6,231 nucleotides of DNA from a bacterium (lineage in GTDB: Bacteria > Patescibacteriota > Minisyncoccia > Minisyncoccales > JAGMAB01), in assembly GCA_030643665.1 (NCBI GenBank), contig DAOWKS010000030.1, positions 1 to 6,231 of the forward strand, written 5' to 3'. The notes under the pieces are model-generated. The model searched no databases. It was not told the DNA's origin and saw nothing but the letters and a program-made list of their open reading frames with translations. Of the stretch, positions 1 through 4,196 are shown piece after piece. Numbering within the stretch: position 1 is the first letter of the stretch; the number at the start of each line of letters is the position of its first letter. Both the position numbers and the translations under genes were made by a program.

Positions 1-330
1 CCCGGTCTCAGCAATAATTCTGGTTTTTCCCATATATTTAGCCAGTAGCCCTTGGCCTAAAACATTGTTTGCTTTGTGGGCGCCGCCGTGCAGTAAATCT
101 TCGCGTTTTATGTAAATTTTTATTCCTAATTTTTTGGATAAATTCTCAGCAAAATAAAGAGAAATAGGTCTGCCGGCATAATCTTTCAGAAGTTGGTTCA
201 ATTCTTGCTTGAATTTTTTATCATTTTTTACAATATCAAAATAGGCCTTTTCTAATTCTTCTAAGGCCGGGATTAAAACCTCTGGCACAAAAACACCGCC
301 GTATTTATTAAATTTTCCTAAATTTTTCAT
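1..330 (-). CDS. trpB: Tryptophan synthase beta chain, N-terminal 110 residues (cut by window edge)
   Basis: This is the PLP-dependent beta subunit of tryptophan synthase, which condenses indole with L-serine to make L-tryptophan in the cytoplasm. The frame is open from the ATG at 330-328 to the first base of the window, so the 3' part is missing. Visible family signatures are GGVFVPEVL (residues 11-19), YAGRP (51-55), KREDLLHGGAHK (75-86) and NNVLGQ-LLAK-MGKTRIIAETG (88-110). Lys86 in GAHK is the expected PLP Schiff-base lysine. The HGGAHK form matches the ordinary TrpB1 type, as in enterobacteria, more than the TrpB2 type. The ATG is chosen because it precedes the conserved N-terminal segment and directly follows a strong promoter. 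There is no SD. The gene is separated from the upstream operon by a bidirectional terminator, so it does not obviously depend on the Trp attenuator at 1456-1739. Confidence 0.95.
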   Translation of the reverse strand, partial: MKNLGKFNKYGGVFVPEVLIPALEELEKAYFDIVKNDKKFKQELNQLLKDYAGRPISLYFAENLSKKLGIKIYIKREDLLHGGAHKANNVLGQGLLAKYMGKTRIIAETG

Positions 331-342
331 AAGCCGATTTTA

Positions 343-372
343 ATTATATTCTATATATTTGTCTATCGTCAA
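343..372 (-). promoter_or_regulatory. Sigma70-type promoter of trpB, predicting a nearly leaderless mRNA
   Basis: On the minus strand a TTGACG -35 box (372-367) is followed, after an 18-nt spacer, by a perfect TATAAT -10 box (348-343). Transcription should begin about 7 nt downstream, near 336, only about six bases before the trpB ATG at 330. No SD is present. The boxes are read directly; the start point is inferred from usual spacing. Confidence 0.8.
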
Positions 373-411
373 TTATAGCAAATTATTCTCAAAGTTTGAA
401 TTGATAAAACG

Positions 412-468
412 AAAAAATAGAGGAGAAGAAAGTGAAGATAGAAAATCTCACTTTCTTCTCTATTTTTT
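412..468. terminator. Bidirectional intrinsic terminator between the DUF5701-like operon and trpB
   Basis: A perfect 13-bp inverted repeat has arms at 423-435 (GAGAAGAAAGTGA) and 448-460 (TCACTTTCTTCTC). It can extend inward through GAT/ATC with one bulged A. It is flanked by AAAAAATAG on the left and TATTTTTT on the right, so either strand gives a stem followed by a U-run. On the minus strand it follows the stop of the 68-codon gene at 488 and precedes the trpB promoter, so it should end the attenuator-controlled transcript and insulate trpB. Confidence 0.85.
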
Positions 469-487
469 GCTTTGGGGTTGTGATAGA

Positions 488-694
488 TTATCTACCCAAC
501 GGGTCTATAAAAAACATTTCCCTCTTGCCGTTTTCTTTGAGGAAGATGATTTCTTCCGCGCTTGTCGGAATATTGTTTTCTACTATTTCTTTCGCTGTTG
601 CTTTCTGGTAATATCTGCCTACTTTAAAGATTATCGCTTTTAGCTCTCTTTGTTTAAGTATCTCATCTGCTTTCTCTAAAATGCTTTTTTCCAT
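488..694 (-). CDS. Small 68-residue protein of unknown function, second gene of the attenuated operon
   Basis: I do not recognise this protein. The ATG at 694-692 is chosen over upstream in-frame ATGs because an AGGAG SD (706-702) lies 7 nt before it; the longer reading would run through the DUF5701-like gene in another frame. The product is charged and probably soluble, with no signal peptide or membrane segment. It has a predicted helix rich in Lys/Glu (about residues 1-25, MEKSILEKADEILKQRELK), then VGRYYQKATAKEIVENNIP, which could be a small helical fold, and a C-terminal KREMFFIDPLGR. Its SD overlaps the TAG stop of the preceding gene (707-705), with only 10 nt between stop and start, so translational coupling is likely. 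The terminator at 412-468 follows. Base composition is closer to the rest of the window than that of its upstream partner. The ORF is convincing because of its SD, position and terminator; its function is unknown. Confidence 0.75.
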   Translation of the reverse strand: MEKSILEKADEILKQRELKAIIFKVGRYYQKATAKEIVENNIPTSAEEIIFLKENGKREMFFIDPLGR

Positions 695-701
695 TTCTCT
701 T

Positions 702-706
702 CTCCT
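702..706 (-). promoter_or_regulatory. SD overlapping the upstream stop codon; decides the start of the 68-codon gene
   Basis: AGGAG on the minus strand lies 7 nt before the ATG at 694. Its first two bases are the last two of the TAG stop of the DUF5701-like gene. A ribosome finishing the first gene would sit on this site, so coupling is probable. Confidence 0.75.
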
Positions 707-1313
707 ACCATTGTATTTTTCTAATCGCGCAGGACGTTGCTCCCCACTTGACGTTAAGAGGGTCCATAGGGCACGAGATGAGCTCGGGCCGGCCGTTGTA
801 GAGCGACAAGAGCGGCACCCTGCCCGTATCAAACGACAAGTGCGGCGGAAGCTCCGAAACGTCCGAAGTCCAAAGGCAGTCATAGCGGGACCCAACCAAA
901 TAAATGTAGTGGTCCCGCAGGAGTTCAGAAAGGGGTTCAGGATTTGTCCGAACGAGAGCCAATCCCTCCTTAACGGTGAACCCTCTCCTACTCTGTCTTT
1001 TAAATTCTCTCATGTACTGGGCAGTATTCTTGCATAATGTTGCCCTCCCGTCTTCTACAACGTAAAGACGGCCATTTCTGGCAGGATAGAAAATGTCTGT
1101 AATTTTCTCCTCGTCGAGATAACACTTCACACCCAGTTCCTTACATTGTTTTCTAATTGGGGTACTGTAATCCACTACTAAGCTGTCTTCTCTTGTCTTT
1201 TTAGGTCCGCTGATGCTCTTGGCTAAAGCCATCACCTCATCCACTTTCTCGGCTGGCACATTTCGCAAGATGACAGCCAACTTCTCAACTATACTTTCCT
1301 TAATCTCTTCCAT
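705..1313 (-). CDS. DUF5701-like protein, 202 residues, function unknown; behind a Trp attenuator
   Basis: This is the first gene after the Trp attenuator. The N-terminus (residues 1-35) looks helical (MEEIKESIVEKLAVILRNVP). The C-terminal half carries a pattern I remember from DUF5701, a family best known from Actinobacteria: FTVKEGLALVRTNPEPL (112-128), IYLVGSR (137-143), GRVPLLSLYNGRPEL (164-178) and WGATSCAIR (190-198). These resemble the family's T-x-x-EGL-x-PE-x-L, GSR, P-LW-x-x-PKLGW and W-G-ASC blocks. No activity is established that I know of, and the match is from memory, not a search. There is no signal peptide or membrane segment, so it is probably cytosolic. A strong SD, AAGGAGGT (1335-1328), lies 14 nt before the ATG, which is rather far. 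My hand count gives about 49% GC for the gene and about 58% over 721-900, clearly above its neighbours, which suggests transfer. Confidence 0.8.
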   Translation of the reverse strand: MEEIKESIVEKLAVILRNVPAEKVDEVMALAKSISGPKKTREDSLVVDYSTPIRKQCKELGVKCYLDEEKITDIFYPARNGRLYVVEDGRATLCKNTAQYMREFKRQSRRGFTVKEGLALVRTNPEPLSELLRDHYIYLVGSRYDCLWTSDVSELPPHLSFDTGRVPLLSLYNGRPELISCPMDPLNVKWGATSCAIRKIQW

Positions 1314-1327
1314 TTCTATTTTCCACT

Positions 1328-1335
1328 ACCTCCTT
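1328..1335 (-). promoter_or_regulatory. Strong SD (AAGGAGGT) of the DUF5701-like gene
   Basis: AAGGAGGT is a near-perfect anti-SD complement. It is unusual here, since hicB, RNase J, the nucleotidyltransferase, galU and trpB all lack one. The 14-nt spacing to the ATG at 1313 is long. A GTG at 1326-1324 is closer but out of frame. The site lies only about 8 nt below a stable hairpin. Confidence 0.7.
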
Positions 1336-1342
1336 TTTGTTA

Positions 1343-1380
1343 TTTCTAAATATCTTTTCCAGCCAAAAGATATTTAGAGA
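1343..1380 (-). promoter_or_regulatory. Perfect 14-bp hairpin in the 5' UTR of the DUF5701-like gene
   Basis: The arms TCTAAATATCTTTT and its exact complement lie at 1345-1358 and 1365-1378, around a 6-base loop that reads GGCTGG on the minus strand. In the mRNA it lies between the attenuator terminator and the SD. The loop is exactly complementary to CCAGCC upstream (minus strand of 1407-1412), so a pseudoknot is possible. On the plus strand the stem is followed by GATTTTTTT, which would make a plus-strand terminator, but no plus-strand gene is seen nearby. It could be a translational switch, a 5' stabiliser or a terminator for antisense transcripts. Confidence 0.6.
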
Positions 1381-1455
1381 TTTTTTTAATGTGCTATATT
1401 TATTCGGGCTGGTAGATACATATTTAATTTAAGAAAAATATCCATTTATCAATCC

Positions 1456-1486
1456 AAATAAAAAGACCTTGCTGCTGCAAAGTCCT
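1456..1486 (-). terminator. Attenuator terminator hairpin (segments 3:4)
   Basis: On the minus strand AGGACTTTGC (1486-1477) pairs with GCAAGGTCTT (1472-1463) around the loop AGCA (1476-1473), giving 10 bp with two G-U pairs. A U-run follows at once (1464-1460, then further T after one A). It lies about 35 nt past the leader-peptide stop, the usual place for the terminator of a translation-coupled attenuator. It would also stop any read-through from hicBA, which has no terminator of its own. Confidence 0.88.
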
Positions 1487-1586
1487 TGGAGAAAATTGGA
1501 TAGAGTTTTGGTTTTAGAGGTTATTTACACAAATGCGAGGATTTCAAAAGTGGACTTTGCAAGCAAAAACGCAAAATCCACCACCA
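1456..1586 (-). promoter_or_regulatory. Trp-responsive transcription attenuator with competing hairpins
   Basis: Four segments are readable on the minus-strand RNA. Segment 1 is GTGGATTTTGC (1581-1571) and overlaps the Trp codons. Segment 2 is GCAAAGTCCAC (1560-1550) and pairs with segment 1 over 11 bp; the one non-Watson-Crick pair is U-G in the minus-strand RNA but would be C-A on the plus strand. Segment 3 is GGACTTTGCA (1485-1476), perfectly complementary over 10 bp to TGCAAAGTCC of segment 2 (1561-1552). Segment 4 (1472-1463) pairs with segment 3 and ends in a U-run. A ribosome stalled on the Trp codons would cover segment 1, free segment 2 to form 2:3, and allow read-through. A ribosome that reaches the stop leaves 1:2 and 3:4 to form, giving termination. 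This is the enterobacterial trp logic; its use here is inferred from the pairing. Confidence 0.87.
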
Positions 1587-1634
1587 ACCAGCGGATAAAT
1601 TCTTAAACAAATTTTTACAATTTCTTGTATCCAT
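1521..1634 (-). CDS. trpL: Trp leader peptide, 37 residues with three consecutive Trp codons
   Basis: A short frame runs from the ATG at 1634-1632 to the TAA at 1523-1521. Codons 17-19 are TGG TGG TGG (1586-1578), within SAGWWWILRFC. Three adjacent Trp codons in 37 are far beyond chance and are the mark of a tryptophan-sensing leader; the peptide itself probably has no function beyond ribosome stalling. The Trp codons sit at the edge of segment 1 of the attenuator, about 20 nt before segment 2, which is the geometry needed for a stalled ribosome to favour the antiterminator. The stop lies 27 nt beyond segment 2 rather than between segments 1 and 2 as in enterobacteria, but release there would still let 1:2 and 3:4 form. 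No good SD precedes the ATG. That is common in this window but makes the exact start less certain; a downstream in-frame TTG (codon 9) is an alternative. The segment is too short for routine gene calling. Confidence 0.85.
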   Translation of the reverse strand: MDTRNCKNLFKNLSAGWWWILRFCLQSPLLKSSHLCK

Positions 1635-1661
1635 ATTATCTATTTCAAGATTTCATAATTA

Positions 1662-1705
1662 CTTTAGCGAAACAAGGTTCTGCGAGCGAAACGAGTAGGT
1701 TATTA
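1662..1705 (+). repeat. Intergenic repeat, copy A (diverged), inside the trp leader 5' region
   Basis: The plus-strand segment begins CTTTAGCGAAACAAGGTTCT and goes on through GCGAGCGAAACGAGTAGGTT. It aligns over about 45 bases with 2351-2396, with roughly seven differences by hand alignment. It lies just downstream of the predicted leader promoter, so it would be transcribed in the attenuator RNA. The internal palindrome of copy B is partly lost here. Confidence 0.65.
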
Positions 1706-1710
1706 TTTTG

Positions 1711-1739
1711 AGTTTATATCAATCATAAATGCTTGTCAA
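1711..1739 (-). promoter_or_regulatory. Promoter of the Trp attenuator transcript
   Basis: A perfect TTGACA -35 box lies at 1739-1734 on the minus strand. A TATAAA with an extended TGn element (1721-1713) follows at 15-nt spacing; TAAACT at 17 nt (1716-1711) is the alternative -10. The predicted start near 1706 leaves about 70 nt before the leader ATG. The promoter begins only 9 nt beyond the hicA stop. Confidence 0.7.
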
Positions 1740-1747
1740 GCGGAGTG

Positions 1748-1966
1748 CTACAATTTAATCCACTTATTTCTATCAATACCGATTTGATTTAGAATTTTGC
1801 GGATTATGGGAAGACCTATGTCTTTTCCGTGAGGATTGGGAATAAATATTTTTTCAGCATTTCTCTTCATATACTGATGTTTTGTAGCAGAAAAAGGTCC
1901 ACTAAATCCTAATTTTCTTAATTTACTAATTAAAATCTCTCTTTTTAACGGAGATAATTTAAACAT
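1748..1966 (-). CDS. hicA: HicA-family mRNA interferase toxin, 72 residues
   Basis: HicA (YcfA) toxins have a double-stranded-RNA-binding-like fold and cut mRNA, stopping translation until HicB binds them. This protein has the family's usual length and order: a first helix with LISKLRKLGF (residues 12-21), ATKHQYM (27-33) carrying the expected catalytic His30, the strand KIFIPNPHGKDI (39-50), and the last helix LPIIRKILNQIGI (52-64). It belongs to the variant with KH-x-(Y/F)-M and IPNPH blocks rather than the GSHH variant. Its ATG overlaps the end of hicB by 8 nt (1959-1966), so the two are translationally coupled, antitoxin first, the reverse of classical hicAB. No terminator is seen after its stop, and the next promoter begins 9 nt downstream, so toxin transcripts probably run into the Trp attenuator. 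The frame is intact and the catalytic His is present, so it is probably functional. Confidence 0.88.
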   Translation of the reverse strand: MFKLSPLKREILISKLRKLGFSGPFSATKHQYMKRNAEKIFIPNPHGKDIGLPIIRKILNQIGIDRNKWIKL

Positions 1967-2222
1967 TTACCAATGTTTCTTTTGAAGATTTTTTAATTCC
2001 GATATTAAAATTCGGCAATTTTTGATTTTCTTTCAAACTTTCAATAATGTAATCCTCAATAACTTCGGCTAATTCCTGTCTTGTTTTTTCTACTGTATTT
2101 GCTTGAGCATAAGCGCCCGGTAACTCATCAATACTAGCGCACCAACTTTTAGTTTTCTTATCATATTCGTAATTTGCTTTTTTGAGAAGTTTTTCAATAT
2201 ATGAAGTAATAAATAATTTCAT
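1959..2222 (-). CDS. hicB: HicB-family antitoxin, short form, 87 residues
   Basis: This is the antitoxin partner of HicA (UPF0150/HicB-like fold), which binds and blocks the toxin. The diagnostic part is YEYDKKTKSWCASIDELPGA (residues 18-37) followed by YAQANTVEKTRQELAEVIED (38-57) and ESLKENQKLP (61-70), the typical HicB strand-helix core. After residue 70 only about 17 residues remain. There is no room for the ribbon-helix-helix or helix-turn-helix domain that many HicB proteins use to repress their own promoter, so direct autoregulation through such a domain is doubtful. The ATG at 2222 follows a good promoter by about 20 nt of transcript, and no SD is visible. The stop TAA (1961-1959) lies inside the start of hicA. 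The pair stands alone between RNase J and the Trp leader and is bracketed by repeat copies, which fits a mobile or recently gained module. Confidence 0.87.
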   Translation of the reverse strand: MKLFITSYIEKLLKKANYEYDKKTKSWCASIDELPGAYAQANTVEKTRQELAEVIEDYIIESLKENQKLPNFNIGIKKSSKETLVNV

Positions 2223-2249
2223 AATTTTTTTGATTATTAATTTATTTTA

Positions 2250-2277
2250 AATATATCAGATTTAAAATTTAGGTCAA
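2250..2277 (-). promoter_or_regulatory. Promoter of hicBA
   Basis: TTGACC (2277-2272) and TATATT (2255-2250) are separated by 16 nt on the minus strand. The predicted start near 2243 leaves a short AT-rich leader of about 20 nt without an SD. The rest of the 171-nt gap up to 2393 holds repeat sequence and a weak GAGAA/TTCTC stem. Confidence 0.65.
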
Positions 2278-2350
2278 TTTTTATTTCAAGATTATAATTT
2301 TGAGCCACAGTGAGAAATCAAGTGTTCTCGCAGAGGTTCTTATATTTATA

Positions 2351-2396
2351 CCTTAGCGAAAAAAGGTTCTGCCGAGCGAAGCGAGGCAGGTTCTTA
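2351..2396 (+). repeat. Intergenic repeat, copy B, overlapping the RNase J stop; possible weak terminator
   Basis: The segment starts CCTTAGCGAAAAAAGGTTCT and ends GGCAGGTTCTTA, with the near-mirror core GAGCGAAGCGAG flanked by CTGCC/GGCAG-type arms. Its last three bases are the complement of the RNase J stop codon. On the minus strand the 5-bp CTGCC/GGCAG stem is followed by AACC and TTTTTT, so it may end the RNase J transcript, though the stem is short and the U-run is 4 nt away. A truncated relative with the same AGGTTCTTA end lies at about 2320-2342. Confidence 0.6.
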
Positions 2397-4097
2397 CACC
2401 TCTATTATTACCGGCAATATCATCGGTCTTCTCTGTGTTTTGGTGTATAAGAAATGGCCGAGCTGGTTTCTGATTTCGTCTTTAACATAACTCCAATTAA
2501 CCGCTCTGCCCGAACCAGTGGCTTTATTTATGATATGTATCACTTTTTTTCTTGTTTCCGCCAAAAGGGGTTTTGATTCCCGCAGATAAACAAATCCTCT
2601 TGATATTATATCAGGTGAACCCTTGACTTTGCCGGCTTGTCGGTCAACTACGGTTATAATAACAAACATTCCGTCTTCAGCCAGCATATGCCTGTCCCTC
2701 AAGACAATTTCTCCAACATCGCCAATTCCCAAACCGTCAACCATTACATAATTTGAAGGCACTGTTCTTTTTTCAACAAAAATTCTTTTCTGATTGAGAG
2801 TAATTATTTCGCCGTTTTCAGCTATTAAGATATTTTTTTCCGGCAGACCCATTTCTTGCGCTAATTCAGCGTGAGCTACCAACATTGAATATTGGCCGTG
2901 AATAGGCAAGAAGAACTTTGGTTTCATAATCGTAAGCATTTGTTTTAATTCCTGTTTTTGAGCGTGGCCGCCGGCATGAATATCCATCATTTTATAATGA
3001 AAGACTTTAACTCCCTGCCTTAAAATGTCATCTTTGAGAATTTGGACTGTTCTTTCGTTTCCGGGAATAATTGAGGAAGAGAAAATTACGGCGTCTCCTT
3101 TTCTAAAGCGGAGTAATCTATGTTCTCTATTGGCAATTCTCATTAATACGGCTTCGGCTTCTCCTTGGGCGCCGGTGCAGAGAATAGTGAGCTTGGAGTT
3201 AGGATAATTTTCAATTTCTTTAATCGTTATTAAAGTTCCTTTTTCCGACTTAAGATAACCTAATCTCTTGGCGATTTCTACATTAGTTTTCATTGTATAG
3301 CCGTCAATAACTACCTTTCTATGAAATTTTTCCGAGAGGGTGATAATTTGCTGAATTCTATTGAGAAGGGAACTAAAGGTAGCGGCAATAATTCTTCCGT
3401 CTGCCTTTTCAAAAATTTTGGCGAGATTCTCAAAAATTTCTTTCTCTGAAAAAGAATGGCCTTCGTCTTCGGCGCCGGTAGAATCAGACATTAAAAGCAG
3501 AATTTTTCTTTGGCCCAAGGATTTGAGTTTTTCAAAATCGGTTGGCAAGTCATTTACCGGATGCGCGTCAAATTTAAAATCAGAAGTATGCAGGATATTG
3601 CCGACAGGCGTTTCAATAAAAAGTCCTAAGTTGTCCGGAATGTTATGATTTTGTTTAAAAAATTCAATGTGAAAAGGGCCCAATTTTATTCTGGAGCCAT
3701 TTTTGACCGTTTCAATATCTAATTTTGGCTGTTGAGAAAATTCTTTTTGTCTTTTAAGAATTAACGCTTTGGCTAAAGGAGAAGCAAAAATTTGAAAATT
3801 GGGGTGCCAGATTTTTCTGAGCAAATAGGGGACTGCGCCAATGTGGTCATAATGGCCATGGGTGAAAACTAAGCCCAGGATATTTTTTTCTTTTCCTTTT
3901 AGATAAGAAATATTAGGTATAATACAGTCAATTCCCGGCATATCTTCTTCAGGCCAGCGAAGGCCCATATCAATAATCAAAATCGCCTGGCCATATTCAA
4001 ATATGAACATATTTCTTCCCACTTCGCCAAGACCGCCTAATGGAATTATGCGAAGATTGTTAGATATTTGTTTATGGGGATTTTGAAGATTATACAT
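2394..4097 (-). CDS. rnj: Ribonuclease J (metallo-beta-lactamase/beta-CASP RNase), 567 residues
   Basis: RNase J is a zinc-dependent 5'-to-3' exonuclease and endonuclease that matures rRNA and degrades mRNA in bacteria lacking an RNase E-based system. Length and domain order are normal. The beta-lactamase part begins with IPLGGLGEVGRN (18-29). The metal-binding HGHYDHIGA has His80, His82, Asp84 and His85, with His151 (QNHNIPD) and Asp173 (HTSDFKFD) completing the site; Ser replaces the usual Gly before Asp173. LMSDSTGAE (202-210) and the beta-CASP domain (about 215-355) follow. Then come IHAGGH (373-378), KPKFFLPIHG (392-401) with His400, and the C-terminal domain ending RRPMILPVIIEV (556-567). 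The ATG at 4097 is the only plausible start before the conserved block. It lies 7 nt past the 3' end of a tRNA gene, leaving no room for an SD, so translation may depend on tRNA processing or be leaderless-like. Confidence 0.95.
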   Translation of the reverse strand: MYNLQNPHKQISNNLRIIPLGGLGEVGRNMFIFEYGQAILIIDMGLRWPEEDMPGIDCIIPNISYLKGKEKNILGLVFTHGHYDHIGAVPYLLRKIWHPNFQIFASPLAKALILKRQKEFSQQPKLDIETVKNGSRIKLGPFHIEFFKQNHNIPDNLGLFIETPVGNILHTSDFKFDAHPVNDLPTDFEKLKSLGQRKILLLMSDSTGAEDEGHSFSEKEIFENLAKIFEKADGRIIAATFSSLLNRIQQIITLSEKFHRKVVIDGYTMKTNVEIAKRLGYLKSEKGTLITIKEIENYPNSKLTILCTGAQGEAEAVLMRIANREHRLLRFRKGDAVIFSSSIIPGNERTVQILKDDILRQGVKVFHYKMMDIHAGGHAQKQELKQMLTIMKPKFFLPIHGQYSMLVAHAELAQEMGLPEKNILIAENGEIITLNQKRIFVEKRTVPSNYVMVDGLGIGDVGEIVLRDRHMLAEDGMFVIITVVDRQAGKVKGSPDIISRGFVYLRESKPLLAETRKKVIHIINKATGSGRAVNWSYVKDEIRNQLGHFLYTKTQRRPMILPVIIEV

Positions 4098-4104
4098 AGT
4101 TTAA

Positions 4105-4190
4105 TGGTGCGGGCGGAGAGATTTGAACTCTCACAGGATTTCTCCTACGAACTCCTGAAGCTCGCGTGTCTGCCGTTCCACCACGCCCGC
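4105..4190 (-). tRNA. tRNA-Leu, anticodon CAG, CCA encoded
   Basis: The 86-base cloverleaf has acceptor GCGGGCG (4190-4184) paired with CGCCCGC, then A73 and an encoded CCA. The D arm is GTG/CAC. The anticodon stem is CGAGC/GTTCG with loop TTCAGGA and anticodon CAG (4157-4155). A long variable arm (AGGA/TCCT) marks the Leu class, and the T arm is GAGAG-TTCAAAT-CTCTC. It reads CUG codons. It sits 6 nt after the stop of the nucleotidyltransferase and 7 nt before the RNase J ATG, with no clear promoter of its own, so it is probably cut out of an mRNA-tRNA-mRNA transcript. Confidence 0.95.
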
Positions 4191-4196
4191 ATAGAA

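Noticed and set aside
359..643. A 94-codon plus-strand frame over the terminator and the small gene.
   Set aside because: It is Phe/Tyr-rich antisense of the AT-rich minus-strand gene, crosses the bidirectional terminator and has no SD or recognisable motif.
488..895. A 135-codon version of the small minus-strand gene starting at 895.
   Set aside because: The first 67 codons are an Arg/Ser-rich shadow of the DUF5701-like gene in another frame. The SD at 702-706 marks the ATG at 694 as the real start.
681..1037. A 118-codon plus-strand frame across the GC-rich segment.
   Set aside because: It lies opposite the DUF5701-like gene, has no SD or conserved pattern and is explained by the higher GC of that segment.
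1387..1446. A second mini-ORF of 19 codons after the terminator, starting ATGGAT like the leader peptide.
   Set aside because: It has no Trp codons, no SD and no hairpin partner, and its length is expected by chance in AT-rich DNA.
1456..1706. T-box riboswitch or TRAP-type control of the same leader.
   Set aside because: No T-box consensus or specifier-loop architecture and no series of GAG/UAG triplet repeats is visible. The WWW leader and four pairing segments explain the region fully.
2305..2330. The GAGAA/TTCTC stem as a terminator for RNase J.
   Set aside because: It is only 5 bp with no U-run on the minus strand. The repeat at 2351-2396 is the better, though still weak, candidate.
1661..2396. 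CRISPR-like repeats at 1662-1705 and 2351-2396.
   Set aside because: There are only two full copies, diverged and about 690 nt apart, with genes rather than spacers between them and no cas genes.
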